The position numbers and the translations under genes are program-made. Under the pieces are notes generated by a model that had not been told where the DNA came from, did no database searches, and saw only the letters and a list, made by a program, of their open reading frames with translations. Below, piece by piece: positions 27,424-36,849 of a stretch of 64,000 bases of DNA; position 1 is the stretch's first letter, and every line of letters begins with the position of its first letter. The stretch is taken from positions 573,293 to 637,292 of the forward strand of contig NZ_FNAJ01000005.1 in assembly GCF_900101905.1 (NCBI RefSeq), in the 5' to 3' direction. Source of the stretch: Myxococcus virescens (lineage in GTDB: Bacteria > Myxococcota > Myxococcia > Myxococcales > Myxococcaceae).

Positions 27424-28386
27424 TCAGTCGTCGCGCGGCTGATTCCAGATGTTCTCGGTATCCGTCTTGAGCGGCGGCGGCGTGGTGTCGACGACGACGT
27501 CCTTGCTGTCCTTTTGTTGCGTCCGCCCCACGCCATAGGCCTGGACATCGACGGTGTTGCGGCCTTCGCGGAGAACCACCTTTCGCTGGAAGTTTCCCTC
27601 CGCATCGGATTTGACGGTGACGCCATCCACCTCCACGCGGCTTCCCGGTGACGTCTGCCCACGCACGACCAGCTCACGCTCGCGGCGGGTGCGCTCGGTG
27701 GGCCAGTCCACCTTGAGCAGGAGACTGGTGGGGATGGGCGACGGCTCCGACGGCGCCTGCCCCGGGCGGACGACGGCCTGCTGGCCCGCGCGGACGATGA
27801 CGACCTTGCCCTGACCGAGCAGCGTCACCTCGCCTTCACGCGTCCCCACCGCCACGGTGCCGTCGCCGTTGTTGCTCATGGTGAAGGCACCGGCCTGCTG
27901 CAACGTGGCCTTGGCGTCCGCGTTCGCCGCCTTCACCTCGAAAGTGTGGCGCTGCCCCGGCCGCACGACGGCGGTGGCCATACCGCGCGAGAGAAGGATG
28001 CGGGACAGCGACTCGGTCAGCTCGTCCACGGAAATCTCCGTGCCCGGGTCCATGTGCACTTCCACCGCTTCGCCGCCAATCAGCATGGCGTACGAGCCGT
28101 CATCGGTGCGCACGCGCTCATCCCGGCGCAGCGCCATGCCCACCGTGGCCTCGCGCCATGAGCCGTCCGTGTTCTGCACCTCCACCGTGCCGGACACCTG
28201 CGTGAGCTCCAGCACCAGCGGCTTCTGCGCCACGGGCGCCTCGACGATGGGCGGCGCGGCGGGAGGAAGTGGCGGCGGAGGTGGCGGGCGCAGGAAGACG
28301 AACCACCCCACTGGCAACGCCGCGAGAATCAGCACGAGGCCAATGAAGAAAGGCGCCTGACGGCGCGATGGGCGGGAATCAGCCAT
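27424..28386 (-). CDS. Membrane-anchored FecR-domain protein with Ig-like C-terminus
   Basis: 320 residues. One N-terminal membrane helix (about 12-31, FFIGLVLILAALPVGWFVFL), then a Pro run and a periplasmic FecR domain (60-210: VSGTVEVQNTDGSWREATVGMAL, VRTDDGSYAMLIGG, VRAGQQAVVRPGQ). FecR domains sense or gate envelope signals, but no sigma factor gene is adjacent. Residues 225-300 form an Ig-like fold (RELVVRGQTSPGSRVEVDGV) of the kind seen beside surface-assembly genes. It follows two sensor kinases on the same strand and precedes the riboswitch, so it could link kinase output to the surface module; this is inference. Confidence 0.82.
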   Translation of the reverse strand: MADSRPSRRQAPFFIGLVLILAALPVGWFVFLRPPPPPPLPPAAPPIVEAPVAQKPLVLELTQVSGTVEVQNTDGSWREATVGMALRRDERVRTDDGSYAMLIGGEAVEVHMDPGTEISVDELTESLSRILLSRGMATAVVRPGQRHTFEVKAANADAKATLQQAGAFTMSNNGDGTVAVGTREGEVTLLGQGKVVIVRAGQQAVVRPGQAPSEPSPIPTSLLLKVDWPTERTRRERELVVRGQTSPGSRVEVDGVTVKSDAEGNFQRKVVLREGRNTVDVQAYGVGRTQQKDSKDVVVDTTPPPLKTDTENIWNQPRDD

Positions 28387-28425
28387 GGGCAGCCTCGTTA
28401 GCTATCACAGGCCCCCCAAGGGGCC

Positions 28426-30273
28426 TCACGCCTTCGGCAGCTTCACGGTGAAGCAACTGCCCTGCTCGACTTCCGAGCGGACCTCGATGCTCCCGCCCGC
28501 TTCCGTCACCACCCGCCAGGCCACGCTGAGCCCCAACCCGACGTTGGACCACACGTCCTTCGTCGTGAAGAAGGGCTCGAAGATGCGGGAGCGGACGTTG
28601 GGGGCAATCCCCTTCCCCGTGTCCTCCACCTCCAGGAAGCCGAAGCCGCCGACTTCGCCCGTGCGCAGGGTGAGCCGCTTCTGGGGTGAATTCAGCATCG
28701 CGGTGCGCGCGTTGGACACCAGCGCCAGCACCACCTGCGACAAGTGCCCCGGGTCGGCGCGCACTCGCGCGAGCCCGTCTCCCAGCACACTGGTGAGCAC
28801 CACGCCGTCGCCGCGAAGCTGGTGCTCCGTGAGGCTGAGCGCGTCACGCACCACCGCGTTGAGGTCCACCGGCCGCAGCTCCGCGCGCTCGCGCTGCTGG
28901 GAGAAGCGCAGCAGGTTCTGGGTGATTTCCTTGCAGCGCTTGGCGCTCTGCTCGATTTTCCGCAGCGACTCCAAATCCGGGTCGGCGGCGCCTCGGTCGA
29001 GCATCAGCAACTGCACGTTGCCGAGGATGCCCGCCAGCGGGTTGTTGATTTCGTGCGCCACGCCGGCGCCGAGCTGCCCCACCGCGGCCAGCTTCTGCGC
29101 CTCCACCAACTGCGCCTGGGCCGCCTTCAGGTCCGCGGTGGCCTCCTCCACGCGGACGCGCAAGTCGTCGTTCCAGCGCAGCATCCGGGCACGCGCCGCC
29201 TCCAGCTCCTCGCCCATGCGGTTGAAGGTGGTGGCCAGCTCGCTCAGTTCATCCTGGCCGGAGACCTTCAAGCGCGTGTCCAGCTCCCCACGCCCGTAGG
29301 CCTCCGCGCCGCGCACCACCTCCGCCAGCCGCACGTTGAGGCGGCGCGTGAAGAGGGCGCCCAGCCCGAGCAGCACCAGGAAGGTGGCGCCAATGGACAG
29401 CAGCACCGTGCGCCGCATGCCGTGCACGGGCGCCAGCGCGGTGGACTCATCCACTTCCACCAGCACGTCGAAGCGCATGCCATGGGGCACGCGCGCCACG
29501 CTGACCCGCCGGGCCGGTGACTCCACGCGGAAGCTGCGCACCAGCGCTGTCAGCGGCAGCGCCGGGGCCAACAGGTGCGCGCTCAGCTCCGGCGCCAGTG
29601 CCTGCCCCCGGTGCTCCGGCGCGGTGCTGGCGAGCACGCGCCGCTCCTCGTCCACCAGGTGGATGCGTCCCAGCCCTTCGCCCTGGCGCCTGCGCAGCAC
29701 CGCCTCCAACGGATGGAGCACGACCTCGGCGACGGCGAAGGGCGCGCCCTCGCCTTCCGCCAGCTTCACCGCCACGGCGACCGCCGAGCGCCCCTCGTCC
29801 GAGTGCACGTACGCGCTGCCCAGCGCCGCCTGGCCCTTGCCGCCGCCTCGCAGCGTCTGCACGGGGATGGAGCGCACCAGCCGGTCCAGGGACTCCGGAG
29901 CGAAGGCCGGGTGCCCGTCGATGGCCTGCGCACGGAAGACGGGCGCGCCCAGGGGACGGCCCTCCGCGTCCAGCTTCAGCACCGCGCTCACCGCGGGCGA
30001 CTGACCGTAGAGCAGCCGCAGCGCGCCCTGCGTCTCCGCGTCGCTCGCGGCCTGCCAGTCGATGAGCTCCGCCGAGCGGGCCAGCGCGTCCACCACCTCC
30101 ATCATCGTGGCGCCCACGGACTCGGCGGTGGCGACGGCCTGCGCGCGCTGCTCCGCGTCGATTCGGGCGGCCAGTTCGGCCTCGGCGCGCGAAAGCAACA
30201 GGAAGCCGACCGCGGCCAGGGGAAGCACCGTCGCGGCGAGCATGAACAGGACGAGTTGCTGGTAGAGCCTCAT
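28426..30273 (-). CDS. Membrane sensor histidine kinase (HAMP, HisKA, HATPase)
   Basis: 615 residues. A first membrane helix (about 5-28) and a second (about 290-312) flank a periplasmic sensor of about 260 residues, probably a Cache-type domain. A HAMP domain (313-370) and a coiled coil lead to HisKA with the phosphoryl His in VAHEINNPLAGI (near 404). The ATPase keeps the N box (VSNARTAML), G1 (VEDTGKGIAP), F box (IFEPFFTTK) and G2 (GLGLSV), so it should be active. The start ATG overlaps the stop of the large hybrid kinase by 4 bp, which indicates a single transcript and probably one pathway. Its cognate receiver may be one of those in the hybrid. Confidence 0.9.
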   Translation of the reverse strand: MRLYQQLVLFMLAATVLPLAAVGFLLLSRAEAELAARIDAEQRAQAVATAESVGATMMEVVDALARSAELIDWQAASDAETQGALRLLYGQSPAVSAVLKLDAEGRPLGAPVFRAQAIDGHPAFAPESLDRLVRSIPVQTLRGGGKGQAALGSAYVHSDEGRSAVAVAVKLAEGEGAPFAVAEVVLHPLEAVLRRRQGEGLGRIHLVDEERRVLASTAPEHRGQALAPELSAHLLAPALPLTALVRSFRVESPARRVSVARVPHGMRFDVLVEVDESTALAPVHGMRRTVLLSIGATFLVLLGLGALFTRRLNVRLAEVVRGAEAYGRGELDTRLKVSGQDELSELATTFNRMGEELEAARARMLRWNDDLRVRVEEATADLKAAQAQLVEAQKLAAVGQLGAGVAHEINNPLAGILGNVQLLMLDRGAADPDLESLRKIEQSAKRCKEITQNLLRFSQQRERAELRPVDLNAVVRDALSLTEHQLRGDGVVLTSVLGDGLARVRADPGHLSQVVLALVSNARTAMLNSPQKRLTLRTGEVGGFGFLEVEDTGKGIAPNVRSRIFEPFFTTKDVWSNVGLGLSVAWRVVTEAGGSIEVRSEVEQGSCFTVKLPKA

Positions 30274-33200
30274 CCGGCCACGGAGCGTACCACCCGCTCC
30301 TGGTCACTGCGCAGGAAGACGGAGCCCGCAATCGCCTTGGCGCGCTTCTTCATGTCCGCGGCGCGCCGCGCCAACTCCGCATGGTCCTGCGTTCCGTCCG
30401 TCATCACCGCCACCACGGACACGCTCATGATGGGGAACTGCCGCTTCTCCCCGTAGCGGTCCTCCGCCTCGATGTGGCCGCGCTCGCGGTCTTGCCGGTC
30501 GTAATAGAGCGGGATGATGCGGTCGAACGTCTCAATGGCCTTCTGGCAGATGCGGTCCACCGACTCCGGCGAGGTGATGAAGACGAAGTCGTCACCGGCC
30601 ACGTGGCCCAGGAAGTCACCGGGCGCGCCATCCTGCGCGAACACCTCGCGCATCAGGTCACCCGTCTGGCGCACCACGCCATCCGCCTTCGCGAAGCCGT
30701 AGTAGTCGTTGTAGGCCTTGAGGTTGTCCAGGTCCAGGTAGCAGAAGGCGAAGGGGCGGCGCGCGGAGAGGCGCCGCTGCACCTCGCGCTCGATGGCGGT
30801 GGAGCCCGGCAGTTGCGTGGTGGGAGAGGCCGACAGCTCCTGCTCCTTGCGCCGCATCACGCTCTCCACGCGTGCCCCCAACTCCAGCGCGTCGAAGGGC
30901 TTGGTGAGGTAGTCGTCACCGCCCAGCTTGAGCGCGCGCACCTTGGAGGACGTCTCCGCGCGGGCGGAGATGAAGATGACGGAGATGTGCCCACCGGCGC
31001 TCTCCGCCTTGATCTCCTCCAGGAAGACGAAGCCATCGCCGTCCGGCAGCGTCACGTCCAGCAGCACGACGTCCGGCCGGCGCTCGCGCAGGGAGCGGCG
31101 TCCCTCCTCGATGGAGCCCGCCAGCGCGACGTCGAAGCCGATGTTCTCCAGCACCTCGCGGCAGATGGCGGCGATCTTCGCATCGTCGTCCACCACCAGC
31201 ACGCGGCCGTGCGCCGGGCCCTGGCGGCCGCGCACCAGCGAGTCCACCGTGGCCAGCAGCTTGTCCGGCGCCAACGGGCGCACCAGGAAGGCATCCGCGC
31301 CCGCGCGGAAGGCGCGCTGACGCTCGTCGAAGGCGGAGGACACCAGCAGCGGCGCGCGGCGCGTCTCCGGGTCGTGCCGGAGGATTTCCGCCAGCCGCAG
31401 CCCGTCCACGTCCGGCAGGCGCACGGACACCATCACCGTGTCGGGGGCATACCGGCGCGCGGCGGCCAGGCCGTCTTCCGCGTCGAAGGCCAGCCGCACG
31501 TCGTAGCCACGCCCGGCCATCAGCGCCTTCGCGATGAAGGCCACCTCGGGCTCGCCGTCGATGATGAGCACCCGGCCGCGGCTCTCCTGCCGGCGCGGGA
31601 GCTGGATGGCGTCCGCCACGTCGTCGCCGCGGCGCAGCTCCGGCGGCGGCTCGGTGGGCAGCACCACCATGAAGCGCACGCCGTCCGTACACGGCTCGCA
31701 CCAGATGCGCCCTCCGTGGGCCTCCACGATGTTGCGGCAGATGGCCAGCCCCAAGCCGGTGCCTCGCACGGTGCGGTTGGCCTTGGTGCGCGCCTGCTCG
31801 AAGCGGTCGAAGATGCGCTCCAGGCTCTCCTCCGCGATGGGGTCTCCGCTGTTCCAGCAGGACACCACCACGTAGCCCGGTAGGCTGGAGGTGGCGTGGA
31901 TCTCCACCCGCACCTCCCCGCCCTCCGGGGTGAACTTCACCGCGTTGTTGAGCAGGTTGTTGAGCACCTGGTCCAAGCGGTTCGGATCCGCCAGGACGCG
32001 CAGCGGATGGCGCGGCAGCACGGGCTTCACCAGCACGCGCTTCTCGCCGAAGGCCGGGCCGTACTTCTCCACCACGCGCTGGACGAGCTCGTCGAGGTAC
32101 GACACCTCGAAGTTCATCCGCAGCCGGCCCTTGGCGAACTTCGACAGGTCCAGCAGGTCGTCCACGATGGCGTTGAGCTTCTCCGTGGAGTCCCGCGCCA
32201 GCGACAGGTAACGGCGCTGCCGCTCGTTGATGTCGCCGGCCATGAAGTTGAGCACCAGGTCCAGCGCGCCGGAGATGGACGTCAGCGGCGTGCGCAGCTC
32301 GTGGCTCACCATGGAGACGAACTCGTCCTTGCGCTCCTCCAGCCGCTTCTGCTCGGTGATGTCGCGCAGCACCACGCACACGCCCCGCAGCGTGTTCCGC
32401 GCGTCCGTCACCGGCGTCACCGTCGTCTGGACGTGCCGGTCGAAGAGCTTCACCTCCTCGCGCAGCACCTGCCCGCCGCCGTACTCCCAGCCGCGCACCA
32501 GGTGGAAGGGCTGGAAGCCCAGGCGCTCCTCCATCAGCCGCGTCGTCTGCTCCTCGGGGTTCTCCCCCGCGTGCAGCAGCCGCCGCGCCGCCGGGTTCAT
32601 CACCACGATGTCGTTCTTCTCGTCGGTGAGGACCACGCCGTCGGCCATGGACTCCACCATCCGCTCCATGCGGTGGCGGGCTTCCTCCTCCGCCGAGCGC
32701 AGGGACTGGATGGCGTCCGCCGTCTGGTTGGCGAGCACGTCCAGCAACACGCCGTCGTCCTCGGAGAAGGCGTCCGGCCTCTGGCTGAACAGCGACAGCA
32801 TGCCCACCGGGCGCCCGCCGGCGACCAGGTTCACCGTGAGCTGGCTGGGGTACACCGACGGCGCCGCCGCGTCCTGGGTGGTGGTGCCCGCCACGCGGGT
32901 GATGACGCGGTCCTCGGGCAGCAGGAGGCCGCTGCTCTTGCGGTACGCACCGAGCATGGACTCCTTCACGCCCAGCAGCGCCTTCTCCCCCACCATGCCC
33001 TGACAGCGCAGCCGCAGCGTCGCGCTTCGCGCCTCGTCCGGCGCGATGAGCGCCGCGCCGCAGTCGTACGGCAGCACGCGCGCCACGGCGATGAGCACGC
33101 GGTCGATGATGTTGTCGTAGCTGGCCGGATCATTCGCGCTGGCGCGGCTGACCTCGTACAGGACGAAGAGCGCCTCCACGCGCTGATGGAGCTGGCGGAT

Positions 33201-33599
33201 CAGCCGCTCCTTGTCCTTGCGCAGCTGCGTGTACTCCACCGCGTTCTTCACGGTGATGAGCAGGTCATTCACGTCCCAGGGCTTGGTGATGTACCGGTAC
33301 ACCTGCCCCTGGTTGATGGCCGCGATGATGTCGTCCGGGTGGGTGTACCCCGTGAGCAGCAGCGCGGTGACGTCGAAGCCCTCCGCGCGCGCGGTGGCCA
33401 CCAGTTCGATGCCCGTCATCTCGGGCATCCGCTGGTCGGTGATGAGGACGTCCACCGGCTCCTTTCTCAGGACTTCCAGCGCGGCAGAACCGCTTCGGGC
33501 CGTGAGGACGCGGTACCGGCGCTGGAACATCCGCGTGAGGATGTCCAGGACGTCGGCCTCGTCGTCGACGAAGAGCAGCGTGTGGCGGAGCTCGGACAA
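30270..33599 (-). CDS. Hybrid histidine kinase: REC-GAF-PAS-HisKA-HATPase-REC-REC-degenerate GGDEF
   Basis: 1109 residues, cytoplasmic, TTG start with no clear ribosome-binding site. REC1 (1-125) has Asp55. A GAF domain (150-310) and a PAS domain (315-420) precede HisKA with the His of SHELRTPL (near 432) and a complete ATPase ([26 protein letters not shown]). REC2 (about 690-805) has Ser where the phosphoacceptor Asp belongs (VMVSVRLPD). REC3 (about 810-930) is intact (VLLDVTLPD). The C-terminal GGDEF domain reads AGDDF, and its I-site Arg is replaced (APGD), so cyclase activity is doubtful. M. xanthus SgmT and TmoK are precedents for kinases with GGDEF domains; I cannot say whether this is one of them. 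Confidence 0.9.
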   Translation of the reverse strand: MSELRHTLLFVDDEADVLDILTRMFQRRYRVLTARSGSAALEVLRKEPVDVLITDQRMPEMTGIELVATARAEGFDVTALLLTGYTHPDDIIAAINQGQVYRYITKPWDVNDLLITVKNAVEYTQLRKDKERLIRQLHQRVEALFVLYEVSRASANDPASYDNIIDRVLIAVARVLPYDCGAALIAPDEARSATLRLRCQGMVGEKALLGVKESMLGAYRKSSGLLLPEDRVITRVAGTTTQDAAAPSVYPSQLTVNLVAGGRPVGMLSLFSQRPDAFSEDDGVLLDVLANQTADAIQSLRSAEEEARHRMERMVESMADGVVLTDEKNDIVVMNPAARRLLHAGENPEEQTTRLMEERLGFQPFHLVRGWEYGGGQVLREEVKLFDRHVQTTVTPVTDARNTLRGVCVVLRDITEQKRLEERKDEFVSMVSHELRTPLTSISGALDLVLNFMAGDINERQRRYLSLARDSTEKLNAIVDDLLDLSKFAKGRLRMNFEVSYLDELVQRVVEKYGPAFGEKRVLVKPVLPRHPLRVLADPNRLDQVLNNLLNNAVKFTPEGGEVRVEIHATSSLPGYVVVSCWNSGDPIAEESLERIFDRFEQARTKANRTVRGTGLGLAICRNIVEAHGGRIWCEPCTDGVRFMVVLPTEPPPELRRGDDVADAIQLPRRQESRGRVLIIDGEPEVAFIAKALMAGRGYDVRLAFDAEDGLAAARRYAPDTVMVSVRLPDVDGLRLAEILRHDPETRRAPLLVSSAFDERQRAFRAGADAFLVRPLAPDKLLATVDSLVRGRQGPAHGRVLVVDDDAKIAAICREVLENIGFDVALAGSIEEGRRSLRERRPDVVLLDVTLPDGDGFVFLEEIKAESAGGHISVIFISARAETSSKVRALKLGGDDYLTKPFDALELGARVESVMRRKEQELSASPTTQLPGSTAIEREVQRRLSARRPFAFCYLDLDNLKAYNDYYGFAKADGVVRQTGDLMREVFAQDGAPGDFLGHVAGDDFVFITSPESVDRICQKAIETFDRIIPLYYDRQDRERGHIEAEDRYGEKRQFPIMSVSVVAVMTDGTQDHAELARRAADMKKRAKAIAGSVFLRSDQERVVRSVAG

Positions 33600-33699
33600 A
33601 GCGGCCGAAGTGTACGTCGAGTTCGTCCCCCCACCTCAAGAAGTGAGAAACAGGACGGAACGGGGCACACCGCGAGTGTGCAGGGTGACACCGGACGAG

Positions 33700-33728
33700 T
33701 TGACTCTACACGTCTGTTCAGGGAGAGT
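33700..33728 (+). promoter_or_regulatory. lexA promoter with LexA operator in its spacer
   Basis: A 17-bp site CTACACGTCTGTTCAGG (33706-33722) fits every position of the M. xanthus LexA-box pattern CTRHAMRYBYGTTCAGS as I remember it from published work. It exactly fills the gap between a -35-like TTGACT (33700-33705) and a weak -10-like GAGAGT (33723-33728). LexA bound here would block its own promoter. The site is also 107 bp from the start of the divergent hybrid kinase. Confidence 0.8.
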
Positions 33729-33795
33729 GACACTGAAAGCCTGTTGCCTGGGGGGAACGACTCCCCGGCAGGACGGCAGACGAGTGAGGGAGCGC

Positions 33796-34464
33796 ATGGA
33801 AGAGCTCACGGAACGCCAGCGCGAGATTCTCAGCTTCATCGTCAAGGAGACGGAGACCCGGGGCTTCCCGCCGACGATTCGCGAAATCGGGGAGCACATG
33901 GACATCCGCTCGACGAACGGCGTCAACGACCACCTGAAGGCGCTGGAGCGCAAGGGCTACCTGAACCGGGGCGAACAGCAGAGCCGCTCCCTGGTGCCCA
34001 CCAAGCGCGCGCGGCTGCTGCTCGGCTTGGGGGCTCGCAAGGACTCCGGCATGGTGGAGATTCCCCTGCTGGGCAAGGTCGCCGCCGGCGCGCCGCTGCT
34101 GGCGCAGGAGAACATGGAGGACTCCGTCAAGATCGACAGCTTCCTGCTCGGAGGTGTGAATGGCCGCGAGGTCTTCGCCCTGCGCGTGAAGGGGCAGTCG
34201 ATGATTGACGACGGCATCCACGACGGGGACTACCTCTTCGTGAAGAAGACGCCGTCCGCCCAGCCGGGTGAAATCGTGGTGGCCCTCATCGAGGACGAGG
34301 CCACGGTGAAGCGCTACTACCCGGAAGGGGACCGCATCCGCTTCCAGCCGGCCAACGCCACCATGCAGCCCATCTACGTGAGCCGCGCGGAGTTCCGGTC
34401 CACGATGATTCTGGGTCAGGTGGTGGGCGTGTACCGCAAGCTCCAGGGCGGCCGCACCCCGTAG
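33796..34464 (+). CDS. lexA: LexA SOS-response repressor
   Basis: 222 residues. The N-terminal winged helix begins [29 protein letters not shown], the usual LexA start, with recognition segment [18 protein letters not shown]. The self-cleavage domain has the Ala-Gly site ([10 protein letters not shown]), the catalytic Ser in [10 protein letters not shown] and the catalytic Lys in [10 protein letters not shown]. On RecA activation it cleaves itself and frees SOS genes. The start at 33796 follows a GAGGGAG ribosome-binding site; longer upstream reading frames would run through the promoter and operator. It is divergent from the hybrid kinase gene. Confidence 0.96.
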   Translation: MEELTERQREILSFIVKETETRGFPPTIREIGEHMDIRSTNGVNDHLKALERKGYLNRGEQQSRSLVPTKRARLLLGLGARKDSGMVEIPLLGKVAAGAPLLAQENMEDSVKIDSFLLGGVNGREVFALRVKGQSMIDDGIHDGDYLFVKKTPSAQPGEIVVALIEDEATVKRYYPEGDRIRFQPANATMQPIYVSRAEFRSTMILGQVVGVYRKLQGGRTP

Positions 34465-34478
34465 TCCACCCCACCCGT

Positions 34479-34501
34479 CCCGGGCCGTCTCCTGGCCCGG
34501 G
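34479..34501. terminator. Bidirectional hairpin between lexA and the TPR lipoprotein gene
   Basis: An 8-bp stem CCCGGGCC/GGCCCGGG with a 7-nt loop lies between the convergent stop codons at 34464 and 34508. Confidence 0.6.
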
Positions 34502-34507
34502 CGTGGC

Positions 34508-35650
34508 TCAAGGGCACTTCTTGAGGGTGGCGTCAGCGGCCGTCGCCCGCGCGCAGGCGGCTTGCAGGACGCCGGTGTCCTTGAGTTCCCGCGCCAGTTG
34601 AGCGGTGGCGACGTGCAGCTCGGCGTCCTTCGCGTGGTCCTGCTCCGCGCTGAGGTTGGCGAGGATGCGCAGCGCGTCCGGCTTGCGGTCCATGGTGGCC
34701 AGCAGGCTGGCCAGCTCCCGCAGCTCGCGGATGTCCTGGCCGGACACGGACTCCAGCGCCGCGGCCAGCTCCTCCTTCGCGGCCGCGTCGTCATTCCTCC
34801 CCAGGTGGATACGGGCCAGCGCCACATGGACGATGGCGCGGTCCTTCACGCGCAGGGACTCCTTGTACGCGCTGATGGCGTCCCCGGGCTTGTCCAGCTT
34901 CATCTGGATTTCGCCGACGAGCTCCCAGAGCGTGGGATCCCGAGGCGAGCGGCTGGCGGCGTCGCGGTAGGCGTTGGCGGCCTCGGTGAGGTTGCCGGCG
35001 CGCACCAGGGCATCCCCCAGGGTGGCGAGCACGTCCGCGGTGTGGATGCCGTCATCCACGGCCTTCTGGGCCGCGGCCAGCAGCTCCGGGTAGCGCTGCT
35101 TCGAGGACAGGACGTCCAGCGCGCGCATGATGAGCGCGGACTTCTGCTCCGGGGAGGGCGCCGCGTTGGACGCGAGCGTGAAGTGCCGCACAGCCGCGTC
35201 GTGGTCGCCCTTCTTGAGGTCCAGGTCCCCCAGCGACTCCAGGGCGTTGAAGTCCTGAGGGAAGAGGGCCAGGGCCTTGCGCAGCGAGCTCTGGGCTTCG
35301 ACCACCTGGCCCAGCTGCGTCTGGATGAAGCCCAGCCGGCTCCAGTTGGTGGAGCGCTTGGGCTCCAGCTTCAGGGCGGCCTCGAACTCGGCGGCGGCGT
35401 CCGTCAGCCGGCCCATGGAGAGGTACACCTCGCCGCGCGCGGCGGGCAGGCGCGGGTCGTCCGGGGCAATCTGCTTCATGGCCTCGAAGGAGGCCAGGGC
35501 GGCGTCGAAGTGGCCCTGGAGGTACTCGGCGGTGCCTTTGACGTAGAGGCCCTCCGCGTGGTCCTTCGGTTTGACGCGAGGCGTCTCGTCGTCACAGCCC
35601 GTCAGGGCGAGCAGGGCAATCAGGGAGAGGGCGCGCGGTCGCGGGAACAT
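34508..35650 (-). CDS. Tetratricopeptide-repeat lipoprotein
   Basis: 380 residues. The lipoprotein signal ends in LALTGC (Cys19). About eight TPR units follow from residue 30 (AEYLQGHFDAALASFEAMKQIAP; YLSMGRLTDAAAEFEAALKLEP; AYRDAASRSPRDPTLWELVGEIQ), forming a protein-binding superhelix in the periplasm. No enzyme motif is present. It lies 15 nt behind the TolB-N-like barrel protein gene on the same strand, so both probably serve one envelope function. Its partner is unknown. Confidence 0.85.
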   Translation of the reverse strand: MFPRPRALSLIALLALTGCDDETPRVKPKDHAEGLYVKGTAEYLQGHFDAALASFEAMKQIAPDDPRLPAARGEVYLSMGRLTDAAAEFEAALKLEPKRSTNWSRLGFIQTQLGQVVEAQSSLRKALALFPQDFNALESLGDLDLKKGDHDAAVRHFTLASNAAPSPEQKSALIMRALDVLSSKQRYPELLAAAQKAVDDGIHTADVLATLGDALVRAGNLTEAANAYRDAASRSPRDPTLWELVGEIQMKLDKPGDAISAYKESLRVKDRAIVHVALARIHLGRNDDAAAKEELAAALESVSGQDIRELRELASLLATMDRKPDALRILANLSAEQDHAKDAELHVATAQLARELKDTGVLQAACARATAADATLKKCP

Positions 35651-35665
35651 GAGGGGCTCCGAGGC

Positions 35666-36739
35666 TCAGAAGTGGTACGCGATGCCTGCGTTGAGGTCCA
35701 GGTTGAGGCCGTCTCCCAGCTTCGATTCCGAAAGCCCCAGCACCGCCTGCGCGATGTTGGTGCCCAACTCGACCTGGAAGCCCACCGAACCGGCGATGAG
35801 GTACTCCAGGCCCGCGAAGCCCACGACGGTGGGCAGCGGGCCGGTGGACTGGAAGATACCGAAGTCACCGAAGGACAGCTGCACGCCCAGGCCGAAACCC
35901 CAGTAGGGCCGCAGGGACTTCTCCACGTTGTGGTAGTGGCGCGCGCCCACGACGCTGGGCAGCACGTTGAGGCCACTGCGCACGCCGTCCTGCGTGGAGC
36001 GCACGTAGCTGAAGCCCACCTGAAGGAAGCCGACCCATTCGGGGTGGAACCAGTAGCCCACCTCGATGTCGCCACCGGGGTTCACGTTGGAGAGCTTCTC
36101 GATGAAGTTGTTGTTGACGCGCAGGCCCAGCAGCAGGCCGCCGCCCCCCGTGCGCGAAGAGCCCCCCAGCAGCGGACGGGCCGCCACGGACTCCTCCGGC
36201 GGGGCGAGCGCGGCGAAGAGCTGGTCGGAGACGGCCTTCGCGGTGCGCAGCAGGTCCTCCGCTTCCGGAGCCTCCGCGCGAGGCCGGGCCAGGATCCGCC
36301 CGCCCGCGGCGTCCAACAGGTTGGCGGTGAGCAGGTACTGGTCGCCGAAGCGGTCCAGGCGGCCAGCCACGACGTAGCGGGCGCCGGTGAGGGCCACGAG
36401 CTCCTGGAGGCAGTCTCCCCGGTCACACGTCTTGAGGCCCTGGAGTCGCTGCTGGCGCTCGTCGTCCAGGGCGGCCTCGACGTCCCACTGCGAAAGGACT
36501 CGCAGCCGCGGCGACTCCGCCAGCCGCGAGGTGATGAGCGAGGTGACGCCCGGCGCCGCGTCGCGGCCCGCCTCGTTGGCCTCCAGCATCAGCACCGCCA
36601 CGACGACGGGCCCGGCCGCATCGGTCGTGCTCGCCTGGACCGCGGCGGCCTGTGACACAGGGGCTGGCGCCTGGGCATGCGCCGCCGAAGCCAGCAAGAC
36701 GAAACAAGAGAGCCACCAGGACACGAAGCGCGACACGGG
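35666..36739 (-). CDS. Exported protein: TolB/FlgO-like N-domain plus outer-membrane barrel
   Basis: About 357 residues from a GTG at 36739, which gives the clean signal peptide (V)SRFVSWWLSCFVLLASAAHA-Q; an ATG at 36787 would add 16 charged residues. Residues 45-165 have the alpha/beta pattern of TolB-N/FlgO/CsgG-like domains (VVAVLMLEANEAG, ITSRLAESPRLRVLSQWDVEAAL, TGARYVVAGRLDRFGDQY). From about 185 onward, beta strands typical of an 8-strand-class outer-membrane barrel run to a C-terminal Phe (AGIAYHF). This pairing is frequent in myxobacteria; function unknown. Confidence 0.78.
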   Translation of the reverse strand, partial: PVSRFVSWWLSCFVLLASAAHAQAPAPVSQAAAVQASTTDAAGPVVVAVLMLEANEAGRDAAPGVTSLITSRLAESPRLRVLSQWDVEAALDDERQQRLQGLKTCDRGDCLQELVALTGARYVVAGRLDRFGDQYLLTANLLDAAGGRILARPRAEAPEAEDLLRTAKAVSDQLFAALAPPEESVAARPLLGGSSRTGGGGLLLGLRVNNNFIEKLSNVNPGGDIEVGYWFHPEWVGFLQVGFSYVRSTQDGVRSGLNVLPSVVGARHYHNVEKSLRPYWGFGLGVQLSFGDFGIFQSTGPLPTVVGFAGLEYLIAGSVGFQVELGTNIAQAVLGLSESKLGDGLNLDLNAGIAYHF

Positions 36740-36849
36740 CCGGCACTCTACCTTCACCCGGGCCCGGCACCGAGGCCCAGACGTCACACGACGGAGTGCC
36801 CTGCCCCGCCGCCTGGAGCAGGAAGGCAGCCGGGCCCGCGCCGCCTCGC

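Noticed and set aside
30381-31883. 500-codon plus-strand frame opposite the hybrid kinase
   Set aside because: His/Arg/Gln-rich antisense shadow without any domain.
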